Part shown: positions 47,601 to 60,005 of the stretch, one piece after another
Layout: each line of letters begins with the position of its first letter
Position numbering within the stretch: the first letter of the stretch is position 1
Made by a program: the position numbers and the translations under genes
NCBI GenBank assembly: GCA_013399305.1
Contig: VXAI01000038.1
Coordinates: 2,490,639-2,554,638 of the forward strand
Reading direction: 5' to 3'
Source: Rostratula benghalensis
Lineage: Eukaryota > Chordata > Aves > Charadriiformes > Rostratulidae
DNA: 64,000 bases
The notes under the pieces: model-generated
Databases searched by the model: none
Told to the model about the DNA's origin: nothing
Seen by the model: the letters and a program-made list of their open reading frames with translations, nothing else

Positions 47601-49207
47601 GAACAGGTTGGTGGAGCTCACAGCAGCTACAAATCAGCAAAGGATAACTGATCAGTAGTGATGAACACTGACAAAGCAGCAAACCAAGATCCATTTTAAA
47701 AAATCTAAGAAAAAAAAAAGAGATAGCATATAAATATATTTAAATTACTCTTACATTCATTAAACCAGCAATGTCTTGTTACTTCAGTAAAAACTGGAAA
47801 TGTAGCTAATAAATATTAGCAAAATATCTAGGTATCTATTCTTTTCTCTTCATTTTATTCTTTACAATTGAAAGAGGTGATGATATAGTTTCATCATTTT
47901 GGGGCTATTCCTTTCGTTTTGCACTAAGATTTCTTTTCTAATGATAGGACATCAGCAGACTAATGTCTACATGGATGACAAATAAATGCATTGCTTCCCT
48001 CAGAATGAGCACTTCTACAAGGGAATCCTAGGACATTCTCAAAGGACTGGTAAATAAATATATTAATAATTTAAATTAAATTGGTCTGCAACACTGACTA
48101 CAAATCAGATGCCAGTGCTTTAGCAGTAGAACACCTGAACTTTCTTTATAATCCTTCTGTCCAGAGAACTTTTCCAGCACTTGAATAGATTGACCGGATA
48201 AAGAAAGCAAGAACACACTTTTGCTTCACTTGGAATAATGTCTTCAAGGATGATTTTTTGTGAAGGTTTCTGGTCCTCTTTTACAGATAAAAATCCATTC
48301 TTTTTGGGTCTATCAAAAAAATTTCTGACTATGTCAGCTAAAGATTTTCCCTCTCAGGAAAATCTGTATAAAGGGACTTCCATGAAGCCTAGTTTTCTAT
48401 ATGGGCTGCCTTTTTTCAAGTGGAGAACTGTAACACTTCAATATGATTCATAAGATAACTTCTGTTTTGGTCAAAGAAAAGAGATCACTGTACATGTACA
48501 CCTTCTTAGATTAGAATCAATTTCAGAGGAAAGTTTTTCATATTAAATAGGTTATGATTTACAATGGTCTCATTTAAAAGCAAGACAATATATAGAATCC
48601 TGTTTAAATATCAGAACAGGCAGAAAAGAGAGAAGTAATTTGAAGAAGTAACTCAGCAGTTCTCTAACTTCACTGCAATACCTTCAATTTAAAAGAAAAA
48701 AGCCGGGGAATAGTTAAGAACTCAATGAGTTGAGTTTCTCCAATTGTTGAAGACAACCACTCCCAGTGCTATCAGGTTATACATACATACTTATACTCTC
48801 TTTAATTACACAGCAGAAGAGAATGGACAGCCTGGATGGGGTGTACAACATCAAGAAAGAAATCTGGATTAAACTTGCATCATTCTGCACTAAAATGGTA
48901 ATACACTGAGATATGATCCAGAGATTATTACTTTTTTTTACTGAATTGTTTGTTTTGACATGGCAAAGCCTACGTTGCAAGGAAGGGAGGGAAGGAGAGG
49001 GGATGGACAGGACCAACCCTGCTCTGCAATTCCTACTAATGCAAGGTTTTGGCATGAAGTAGTGCTTAGGAGTTGGTTTAAAAAGATAATTTAATTTGAA
49101 AAGTCACATAAAAAGCTGTAAAAAACCAGCAGGGTGGTACAACAGACTCATAAATACATTGTTAGAAGGGTATATTGACTAACAACTAATCTGATGTGGC
49201 TGAATTT
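44688..49207. other. Probable intron or intergenic DNA
   Basis: No further exon linked by phase was found. On the plus strand an open 93-base interval ending CACGCAG|GTAAAG near 45,082 has fair splice sites but no partner. An AT-rich block at about 47,180-47,420 has homeodomain-type words. A T run occurs at about 46,340. Confidence 0.35.
47180..47420. promoter_or_regulatory. AT-rich block with clustered TAATTA-type words
   Basis: Contains TAATTTAATTAAAG, ATTGATTGATAC, TTTTAATTAGCTAATG and GCTCATTGTTTGG in a short space. TTAATTAGCTAATG is a near-palindromic pairing of two homeodomain cores. A possible enhancer; no direct proof from sequence. Confidence 0.2.
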
Positions 49208-49279
49208 CTCCCTGCTCATTGCAGTGGTTTGGACTAGATGACCTTTAAAGGTTCCTTCCAGCTCAAACTATTCTATGAA
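49208..49279 (+). mobile_element. CR1 LINE, 3' end fragment
   Basis: CTCCCTGCTCATTGCAGTGG followed by TTTGGACTAGATGACCTTTA, AAGGTTCCTTCCAGCTCAAA and CTATTCTATGAA matches the well-known 3' terminal region of avian CR1 retrotransposons (TTGGACTAGATGATCTTTAA, AGGTCCCTTCCAACCCAAAC, CATTCTATGA). CR1 copies are usually 5' truncated, as here: no reverse transcriptase sequence is present. The element is inactive. Confidence 0.9.
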
Positions 49280-51087
49280 GTAATACCAGAGAGTAATTTA
49301 TAAGTTTGTGAATAAAAGCACTGAGAAAGCCTCTAGCTACATCCAAAGGAGATGCTGCATGAAAAACAGTGCAGTTATTAAGTCAAAAGCTTAAAGAGAT
49401 GAAACAGCAATTTGTTATTTCACCAATTAAAAATAATCAGCAAGTGGTAGTTACACAGCCTAATCAAATGTCTCTCATTTTTGCCTCATTATAAAATCTC
49501 TGTACATCAGATACTTCGTACTGGAAATTTATTTAAAATATCTGAAAGCACTACGTTTGCCAAAAAGGTATGATCACCTTTATATGAGTAACAAACACAA
49601 ACCTCAGAAGTAATGACAGGCCTGAGAAGCATCCAGGAGCTCTTGGCTCCCCCTCCAACTCATTTGACAGGATGCTGAAACCTTACATGCTCCTCTACAA
49701 AGATAAATCCTTCCACAGCCTGTGCATAGAGTTGCCATTGTTCTACTGATCTGTGTTGAAAACATCACATAACTGCTGAATCAGGGTATAAAGGATTTGG
49801 CAGAAGTACTGGTTCGTAGATTTCATTTGGTGCTTTCAGTGGGTTTCACAGAACTGGGCCTGGGTACCATCAGAAAGAGCTGGACATGGGGATTCACACC
49901 ATCACACTTGAACTTTAGTATCTACAGGAACAGAAGTTACACCGTGAGGATGAGAACCAGGCTCCCAATTTAAATGATTCAACTCTTATTTTCGAGACTT
50001 CATTACCTTTACAGAGAGTCCTCTTAGAGCTCTAAGGTAGCCGGCAAGGTCAAAACCTCCTCTCTTCAGATAGAAGATCTACAAGAGGATTATCTGCTCT
50101 TTGCTTTAGTTTCTTGGATTTGAGAGAGGGTTTTTATTTCTTTTTTACAAGGAAGATAAGGAATATCTTAGGAAACATATTACAGGAATCAAATTTACAG
50201 AAATACTTTAAAATAGCTTTATATACTGATCATCCAAAATGTTTTGTTTAGCCTAAAAAATCCCTTGAAAAAAGTATTTAAGAAGAATCTGTGATGTGAA
50301 GTAAAGCTGTGTCTTTAAATACGTCATTAAAAATTAGTTGACTACAGACAATAAATTCTGGGAATGCAAATCTCTAAGAGCCTAGAGAAGATGGTTGATT
50401 TAAATCCATTATCGTTATTTCAGCATCCCAGTTTCCACTTGGGAGTCTGAAGGCAATGTCCACCTTGGGAGCCACAGCCACACAGTTCACACATATGTTT
50501 TCCCAAATCTCCCTTTCCTGTTTAACAAGCCTTCTCCAGTCAGCTGTGCTACAATGTTAGCAGGAACAGATCGGATGTTGTTATGAATTATATAGAAAAA
50601 AAGTAGACTGAGAGGAAGGGTCTGGATGGTGTCAGAATATATTTTTAGTATATAATATTTCTTTTCAAAATGACAGAAACATTGGGGGTTTTACTAACTG
50701 GACCCATTTCTTTAAACATTCTGAAAACAAAAAGCTATAAATAAGAAAATAGGGCAGGCAGGCAGTAATACATTTTTGACACATATTTTACTCAAAAGAA
50801 TCCCAAAGCCCAACCCAAACGCTACGGATCACGCAAAACTGTAGGCTGTAGGATAATCACCGATGTCTACAGGAACTTAACAGCACATTCCCGATGACTG
50901 GCTTCTAATGTCATAAAAGAAATCCTCAAAAGTACTTTTAGGTGGTGGCAGATCTGATAAAAATGGTAATGGACTTTTGGCCAAGAAACTCAATATAAAG
51001 GCAAATACAGAAGAGATGTGTTAGTCAAACAGAAGTTATTGGACTCGGTACAGAGTAAATGGATGAAATTATGTGATATGCTATAGA
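49280..51087. other. No feature seen
   Basis: AT-rich DNA between two CR1 fragments. No open frame with support. Confidence 0.4.
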
Positions 51088-51147
51088 GAAGGTCAGGTTA
51101 CACAATCTAATGATTCCCTTTGGCCTTAAAGCCTGTGATTCTGTGAA
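51088..51147 (+). mobile_element. Second, older CR1-type 3' end fragment
   Basis: AGAAGGTCAGGTTACACAAT, CTAATGATTCCCTTTGGCCT and TAAAGCCTGTGATTCTGTGA resemble the CR1 3' end type with CTAATGGTCCCTTCTGGCCTT followed by an ATTCTATG-like terminal repeat. It differs from the copy at 49.2 kb, so it belongs to another subfamily and is more diverged. No coding capacity. Confidence 0.7.
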
Positions 51148-54100
51148 ACCCTACTCCTGCTGGAAGTCTGTAATCCATGTACTACTATTGATTTATTTCT
51201 AAAAGACATTACACAGTAATAATACATGTGCATGATTATTCACGGTATTTGTCCATGAATTATTTCGGCGAAAATGTGTTTAAGTCAAATTACAACTTGC
51301 ATGTTTTTGATTTCATGGTGAGATCAAGGCCTAAGGAGGAGAACGGGCATATTAATTTCCTAAAGAGAAAGCAGGATGTGCATTCTTTGGTTCATGGTTT
51401 CCCATGTTGGTATTACCAGCGCAGCTTCTCTGTAGCAACATGGGAGACCCGGGGTGCTGTCGCTGTAACATCCCAAAAATCGTTTTTCAGAAACTTGTAC
51501 CAAATACTGGCACGTCTCTATGTGTTACCATTCACATCATAGCTCTCACTAGAGGCGGATTGGTGAGATCACTGGGAATTTTGGTAAGAAAAAGTTCATT
51601 AATGTGTTGACTCATAAGGATTTACAGATGATCTCCACGCAAATCAAACACATTTTTACAAAGGAATCAGGCAGTGTAACACAGTGTGACTGCAATTCAG
51701 AGTTCATCTGCCCCTGATTCTGATTCCTGATTCAGTAAAATGGGTTTGGTTGGTTTTTTTTGTACTTCATAAAATGATGCAGCTGGCTTTTTGTTTTCAA
51801 GCATCATTAAGAAAATAAGAGTAGTAGTAAATGAGTACATAAATACCGCAGAGCACTAACCATGAAGCATTATAGCCTAGTAGAGTCTAGTGTTCTATGC
51901 TTGTGCGTTTCATTTTAGATGTACATACACAAAAGTGGTGTCTAAAGAAATCTGTCACTTAAAACTGTAATATCAAATCTTAATATTGGATACAAAAAAA
52001 ATCCAGTTAAAAATCCATCAGAATATACAGAAGAGGAAATCTTGCATTTATATTATCTATATCCATCTGCTCTTACAAATATTTTGGTTGTTGGGTTTTA
52101 ACAGCTTTTCCTTGCTATCAAATTTTCAAAATAAAATCCTGAAAGATACCTGAGGCTGTTCACTCCTTAGTCCTGTTATTGTTATTCCTATGACATTCTC
52201 TCCTTTTTACTATAATTAATAACAATATAATGGTATTTGGGGGGAAAGAAAACCCTTCAGGTAAATACCAGAATACATATCATCACTTACTAAAATAGAA
52301 AAAGGAAAACTGGTTTTACTTTCTAAATATTTTTTTATCTTCTGTAACAAATTTCCACATTCAATGGTAGTAATACCATTACTTCAGCTGTAAATATTTT
52401 TTTTAGCAATCTGTCCAATAACTTTTCTTTCCTTCTATTTACAAAATCCCGTAGAGTGGATTTTTGTTAAAAGAAAGCATTTGCTATACATACATTACTG
52501 CTCCTGTACGCTTTATGGTTTGTCAGTCTTAAAATGCTGTTTGCTTTGCTTAGTCCTTGCCTAGTTGCTATTCATTATTATAAAGCATATAACAAATTGG
52601 TGTCATGTGATAATGTCCGAGCTGGCTGACATGATAAGTGAAACGATGTAAGTGGCCACGAAGGCATGAATTGCAAATAACTAAGATAAACACGCAGTTA
52701 GTGTATGAATATAGGTTACATTTGTGTCATATTACACCAAAAGATTTCTACGCACAGAGAAATCACATAAAAACTAGGAACTTGAAAATGTTTACTGATG
52801 TTACCCCAACAAAAGGTACTCTTTTAAAACTAGTCATTTTTCTGCTGGTGTACGCTGAGTAACACCACGTTACAGTAAAAACAATTCATTTTAAAAATAT
52901 TTAACATTTAGTAAATGGACTAAAGTGTCTTCTCAAAGGACTGGTCAATAGCTTGTCATTTGGTTTAGCTGACACTTCCTAGGGGTTGCTCAGGGGTTTT
53001 ATTCTTATGTTGAGTGTTGCAATTGGTAACCGTTTGACTAGATAAAAGCCTACAGATTAAAGAAGCATACAGATTAAGCACTAAGATTTTTTCGTTTTGT
53101 AACTGTTTATAATTATACTGCCAATGAAAACAGGCAAGGTAAAACCTGTTTCTGAAAAAGTATTTTCAATTAGTCCGACCAGCAAACATTACTTGGTAAG
53201 TGTGACAAGCCTGTGGACACACAAGTCTGTTTTTTAGATCCTGAACCACCAAAGCTAACGGTGGTCGTTGGTATGATCCCGTCTTCCCCACCAGGATAGT
53301 GTATAGCTCATGGGGGTACACTTGCCCCCTCCAGGCATTTGAGGCTATCCTTGTGGCAGCCAGGCTGCAGCCAGGGGCAGTCTAGGAAGCAGGGACTGTC
53401 CATTCAAAGGATCTTAGAGCTTCCTGCATTCCTGGTGTTATCAAAAGCAAGACTGTTGAAATTATCTGAGCCAGAGTGCAGGCACACACACTCAAGTAAG
53501 TGCAAGTGCCTCTTGAAAGTGGCATGGTATTTTTTTCAAGCATAGTTTATGCCTGTGAAATAATACAGACCTACATATCCTGCCACTTCTTCACCTGAAA
53601 AGAAAATCGTAACGACAGGATAATTCTCCTGAACTTTGTTATGGGACAGTTTATTTTCACTTCTGAAATCTTAGCAGGTATTTCTGCTTCTCAGAGGTAA
53701 TTTGTCTAGGTAACTGAAAGAATTGGAAATAATGCTGAACAACATACCAACTCTAGGAGTATGTATGAAGTATTTAAATCAGATGAAATCAGATAGAGTG
53801 TTCAGACCTTATCCCAGTCTCTCACGTACATGTGAACAGTTCAAGGATACTCACAAAATGCCACTGCATTCCTGCTGCAGTACCTCTGCTACACGTTCCT
53901 AAAAGAGGCTACCAAAAATCTTGGTCATGCTTTGGACTTGGCTAAAAGCCCTGGCTTTTTGCTGTGACTGTCTACTTAGTCCTTCGAACAACTGCAAGCA
54001 GAGGAGAACAATGAGAGGGAAGGGCATAAATGAAAGGAATGTCTGATACCCCAAGGCATTCATCTTGACTGGACTGCTGGCATACACCGACCCGTGTGGG

Positions 54101-54929
54101 TTTATATATGCTACTTCTTGCTGAAGTCCAGCATCAGGAGGATTTTCATTCCAGATCTTTCTGGGAATGTTATTCCAGAGGCAGAAGATACTTCACTGAA
54201 TCTCACATTAATATGCTATAGTGTTAAATAAAGCACCGAAAATCTTAATCGAAGTTATGAGTAGCAACAAGAAGTGAAGTAGCTAATAGAAAATTAGCTG
54301 CTGAACAAAAGTTTTCTATGATTAATTATATTATAGTGCAGTAATTTAGTTTCTCTCGATCTGTAACTTGAAATATCTATACTAATTAGTTGCCAACCTA
54401 CAACATAATAAATGAGATAATGAAATAAAGATGTTTTAAATATCCCTTTGTTACATGCACATTTTGCAGCATGTTAACAGAAAAGATGAATTCTCATATA
54501 TATTTTGAAAGGATATATGAGCATATCATTATGTACATGAATGCCAAATACTAACTTTCTCCCAAGAATAATGTCCAACTGCTAAATCCACAGGAATTTG
54601 GAAATAAAACAAAATATTGGAGATTAGATGAAGGCTGGCATGGGTTAAGCTTATAGCAAATGCGGAGACATCACACCTTTCTCCATCACATTTTCACCTG
54701 CTCATGTGGTGCACATTTCTGCTTTGATGGAAAACTCCTTTGGGTCTTCTTGGTGTAAAGCTGTTGGTGCTTGCAGCAAAATTTGCAGAGCAAGTGGTGA
54801 GCAGAGAATGTTTTCATTTGGCTGTGAAGCCAGAGAAATATCTACGGCATTTTTCACAGTTCACGAAAGGGACCATCACTTTTCTGTTAGCTCCATTCAA
54901 TTTGAGAACAAGTTACACAAGCTTTTTTC
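51148..54929. other. No confident feature
   Basis: A plus-strand frame of 104 codons (51,228-51,542) is the longest unambiguous frame on this side, but its composition is unremarkable and no splice or domain support is seen. A T/G tract lies at about 51,745-51,767. TACAGATTAA is repeated at about 53,051 and 53,069. A minus-strand acceptor near 53,595 leads to a possible 20-base exon only. Confidence 0.35.
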
Positions 54930-54985
54930 TTTTCTGAATTTGTTTGGGAAAAAAAATATTTCTTTCTGAATTTGTTTTAGAAAAC
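54930..54985 (+). repeat. Two-copy direct repeat, period 32
   Basis: TTCTGAATTTGTTT occurs at about 54,932 and 54,964, each followed by a G/A-rich stretch. The second copy is diverged. Confidence 0.7.
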
Positions 54986-57900
54986 CACAGTTCTTATATT
55001 CTAAGGGCATACACAAGAACTGTGCAGTATTCCCCACATGTAAGCTGAAGAAACTCTTAAGGAGTGTTGCACAGACCCAGGCACTATTATTTATTTTCCT
55101 GAAAGCAGTGATGACAGTCAAAGCACGAGCAGCAGAGCTTGTTTTATGTATCAACCTTGCATGTTTTCCTGTCAGCTTTGCAGTTTGTCATCCACAGCTT
55201 AGCATCCAAATGGCATGAACTTTGAGGGCAGCATGCTGAAAGACTTGCTGCCTCCTATAGCGAAGAAACAAGGCCACCAAGGCATAGCAGAATACCTGTT
55301 TATTCCACTTCATGTAGCCTGAATTGTGGAAAAATATTCCATTAATAGCAAAAACATGATATAATTCTGTTAATGGTAGTATAATCTGTTGTTACTATTT
55401 AGAGTGAATCAGTGAGGAGTCTGGCTTGTGTAACAGATGAAATCAGAAATGAAAACATTAAATGCAAAATCTGATACACAAAAGCAAAGAGTGAGTTGGA
55501 GCAGCTGCAATAGCTTCTTATAAACACTTCTCAGAATTGTTCAGCCAGGGCGATGTTTGCCAGCTGGAGCACAGTTCTTCCTAGAGGGAGGTGAGATATC
55601 CCTGCTCACTATCTGCAGGAACAATGCAGCTACACCAGCATAAACGCACTAAAGAGGATGGTATTTTGTTACTGGAATGATTCTCAGAGACAGAAACCTG
55701 CTACACTGCTTTATGGCAGTGTTGCCAGACAAGTCACTGGCCAGGCTGGAGCACGCAGATAAAGTTCAGTCTTTCATCGCTGCAATCTTTTTATAAACAT
55801 TATCACTTGTTGGCATTTTTTCCCCCTCCTAGGAGTATGAGTTACAGCTGTGTGGTCAGTAAACTGCCTAGGCATAACCTGCAGAACTTTCTCCTAGTTC
55901 TGCCAGGGGACTGAATGGCTGCACACGTCCTGAGCAGTGACACCTATGACCAGAAACTTCCCACTGCATTGTATTTACAATTTCCTTTGTCAGGTTAGCA
56001 TGGAGAACATCAGTTTGTAAGGTGATGACAATTGCCATCACGTGAATTAAAAAAGGAGATCCAAAGATCCAACAATATTTAAAACAAGTGCAAGAGAGCT
56101 TTTTCATTAATTAAAACTGGCATGCAGGGAGATTATTAGAGTGAGGCATACAGCATGATGGTCATTATGTTGTAATCGGTTTGAATATGCTGAAAACACA
56201 GCATGAGACTAAGTTCACACAGACCTGCCGTTACACTGGTCAAACAGCACCAATCCAGCTGTTTTATTTGCTGTTTGATCTGAAGCCCACGAGAGTCTGG
56301 CTACTGCGTTCAGTGGGCATGGAGTTCAACCCTTGATGAAAATGAGCACTTTAGCCACGTATAATGCAATTACTTATGTCACTTGCTGAATCTCTTAGTT
56401 CTTAGAGAATTCTTTACATGTAACCACCAACAGGTAGAACATCCAAAAAAACCTAAGACCACTTCTTTTTGTAGTTTTCCTTTTCAACTCTTTCAATGCC
56501 TATTTATTGCTACCTCCTGCTTCTGCTATCACTAGGATCAGCAAAAAAAGTGTTTTTCCTAATATGAGAAATATTTATGATATCATTGTGAAAGGCTTTC
56601 ACACACCTTTAGTTAAAATGCTCCACATCTCTTAGGTACATTTTAGAAAATGGTATTTCAGCAACTGGTGTTTTATCAACTGTTGAAGAAAAAGAAAACT
56701 GGAGTCAGAATGTCCCACATGCAAACACTGCTAGGCAAAAGGAATGAGACTGCAGGATCATAACTGAATAGATGACTGCAGAGAACTTTTTGCACCCTCT
56801 AAATAAAAGAATAGTAAGCATGTCTGCTGTGGAGAGGATGAAACATGGCAAATCATCCATTAATAACTATCTGTTTTCCTTGACAAATGCCTAATTATTC
56901 AGCAGAGTAATTTAATGTTCTGTGTCAAGCTAAGAGACACACGGATTAAAATACCCACACATCAATAGGCTCTGTTCAGTATTCCCTAGTCACTCCCACC
57001 AAAACATTCACAAACCTCAGCAGGGAATTTTTCTGAGAAGATCAGCTAATAATGTATTGTACCCTGCAAATGAGCCCTTAAATCTCTGAAGCTGATGCTC
57101 GTCTACCAATCCACAAAACTGTCTTTGTCTCCTTCTTCCGTTAAGAATCCTTTCTGCCCATTTACTGTACCTCCATATATATGTCAAAAAACAACTCCAG
57201 CTATTACATCTAATGAATGAAAAAAACATAGTTTAAGGTGAAGTAAAAAGTCAGTCTCTAATAGAGAGACTCAAATAGAGCCAATTGGAAGTGTTTATAT
57301 TCCAGGTGAAAGACAGGACTGAAATTTGGAGGCCTGTGGAAACACTTCAAAAGCCATCAGTCACAGGCACAATACAAGTAGTAAGAAATGCTTCTAGGCT
57401 ACCAAGCAGCAAGACTTCAAGGGAAACAGTGGATCTACTGGACCAACAGGAACAGTAAGCAACCACTATGTAGAAAAGTGGCACTGCAAGTAGCTAAGGG
57501 ACAGCTCTGTAGAGATCTGCCTCCAAAATACCTGAAAAAAATATCTATCTTGAGAACTAGTGGTCCCAACCTTTTGCTTGACATCAACAGTATGAATCAA
57601 GATGAAATCAACTATAGGAAAGGGACTTACACTACTATGAAACCAGGGTCAACAACAAATTATTTTACAGTATTATTTTCGTGAAAATAAAGACAAGGAA
57701 GATTTAGCCATACTAGAAGGTACTGTACTAATTAAAAGGAAATTAGGAATTGCAGTAACTTAGAATTGCCAGCACTGAAAAATAGTGAACTTGAAAAATA
57801 GCTGAACTTCTCACAAGGTATGCTATCATTGCTGGAAATCAGTGAGAAATGGGGGGTTAAAATGTGTCTGTCTCTAAAAGTAAACAAGCAAAGCCTGCAT

Positions 57901-59931
57901 CAATAACAGACTAACATTGCAATTGAAGGGCAGTATATTCATCAAACACCAAAACAAGTACGGTATGATAGGGTCAAACATCTTTAATCTCCAATTTACT
58001 GTATGAAATGAAGAAGCATTCAGTTGGAACATGCAGAGATCACATTCCACATACTCCAGAACATTAAATGTCAGTGGAATTAGCTATGAATCTGACCTAG
58101 AAAAAAACCTGCATGCACTTAAAATTATAGAATATCTATATTTACATTGCCTTTTTTTTTTTTTTTTAAACAAATGTCAAGTTCTGATAAAGTACTGTAG
58201 ATACTGGCACTTAATGACTTTATGGTTTTGACTATTGGGATTACTGGGCCACGCCAGCCCCAGTGTGGGATAAGGAGACAAGGAGAAGAGAGGACTATTA
58301 AAAGCCACACTTTTCTCTTAAGCCTTTTTCTGGTTTTAGCCAGCATTTCACGGGTGTGTGTATCAACGTTTTGATGTGTTTATACCTGCCAAAGCAATGC
58401 AGCAACACCACCTTTTAATTACACAGTTTCCTTATTCCAGGAATCTGGAAATATTTCACGCAATTTTATAGAGTCTCATACCTACCTAAGTGTGTTCCAC
58501 AGCGCTTTCTGCCATAAGGTTAGATGCCTAATTTGTAAGAATTTCACTAGACAGGAGGGCAAAAGTTACACTGGGGCCAGGCACAACCATGTGTGTGTTT
58601 AACCTGATCCTCAATGTGCTTTTTGGCCTAAGTCAACCAGCCCCCTTGCAGACAAGTCCTGTACACAGCTGAGGTGATGGCACTGGCCAAAAACCACTTC
58701 CACCCAGCCCAGTTTGGATATGAGAAATCCAGCTGTAAGCATGAGAATAATGTCACACCAGATTTTGCCCTATATAAAGCCCTATCCTCATGTAATGCAT
58801 TTTCATCCAATAACCATGTAACATAAAACCCAAAAATATTGCAGAGATGAAAGCCAAAAGGAAGAGCTTCCTGCACTGGAGTCCCTGCTACTACTTGTGC
58901 CCTTTCTCACCAACAGAATAAGGCTCCAATTCCCTTCCACATCGTGGCAGAACTTCCACTGGAGTATGAGGAAAACATGAGAGGGAAATCCTGCATGAAA
59001 AAAGGCCATAAACTCAAGACCTTCAGTTTTATAGCAAATAAAGCTAAAGTATTGTTGTAGTCATGATAATCTAGGGGTACAAGCCCAGTTTGAAGGAACA
59101 GTTACTATTTTCTATGGCTAACCAATACAGAGAGACAAAACCCCACCTTTGTTCAGGTCTGGAGGTTTGTTAATAGGCAGAAGGAGCCACTGCTGCTACC
59201 TTCCAGTGGGCTATGTGGCCTTCTGTATTAGAAGGCTGTCAGAGTAGCTGTCAAGGGCAGGGCTAGGAAGCAGGACAGATCATCCCCAAATCATCCTTTC
59301 TTTCCCCCTTCTCAATGATTATACATCATCATCTCTAATCACCTCCCGGCCAGTGATGAGCATGCATTAAGCCCACTTATGCAGAGTGTACTAAGTATGA
59401 TTACTCATTACACTGCAAGGTTACATGAAATATATGGATCGATGTATGGCTCCACATCAAAGCTCAAACATTCTTTTGACAGTTGCAAGGACTTGTTTTA
59501 CTCTATGTTTTTTGAGGTAAAGGCAATTCAAATATCATTACTTAACATCAGGGCATGCTATCCTAACAAAAGCAGTGGTCTCAAACCTGGGCAAGTGTAG
59601 AGTTTCCCAAGACATTCTCTCCAGCCTTCTAAGGGGTAACACCAGACATTTCCATTCAGTTAAAACTTGTCAGTCTGGGAGCTGGGAAGATGAGCCTGGA
59701 AGGAGGGAGAGGGCTGCACGGCTCAGCCATGCCCAGGGAAGCTCTGTAGCTGGCAGCAGGCCTGAGGGGAACACACCTCAACTGACCGGCTCCGGGCAGC
59801 TTGGCACTGTCACTGCTGCACTTGCCAGGAGAGCGTTCTCCCATTCCTATTCCTACATTTCTTTTAAGTTTGTTACTGCATTTAGGGCTTAGGTTCTATT
59901 TCTTCTTCTGAACAATAACTTACTTGGTAAC
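54986..59931. other. No confident feature
   Basis: Intergenic or intronic sequence. A T run of 18 bases lies at about 58,150-58,168. A TATATAAAG motif occurs near 58,770, but without a downstream gene. Frames at 57.4-57.7 and 59.6-59.9 kb (plus) look random; the latter lies in a locally GC-richer patch. Confidence 0.4.
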
Positions 59932-60005
59932 CAGTCCCTCTTGCAGCCAGTAACTATTGCCTCTTTTGTAAACTGCAGTCCCCCTTGTTGCCAGTAATAC
60001 GTGTT
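59932..60005 (+). repeat. Two-copy imperfect tandem repeat, period 44
   Basis: CAGTCCCTCTTGCAGCCAGT at 59,932 and CAGTCCCCCTTGTTGCCAGT at 59,976 are related copies, with similarity continuing into AACTATTG / AATACGTG. Confidence 0.75.

Noticed and set aside
51228..51542. Plus-strand 104-codon frame
   Set aside because: No splice sites, no domain and random-like composition.
59575..59892. Plus-strand 105-codon frame
   Set aside because: A minus-strand frame covers the same GC-richer patch, and neither shows a family resemblance.
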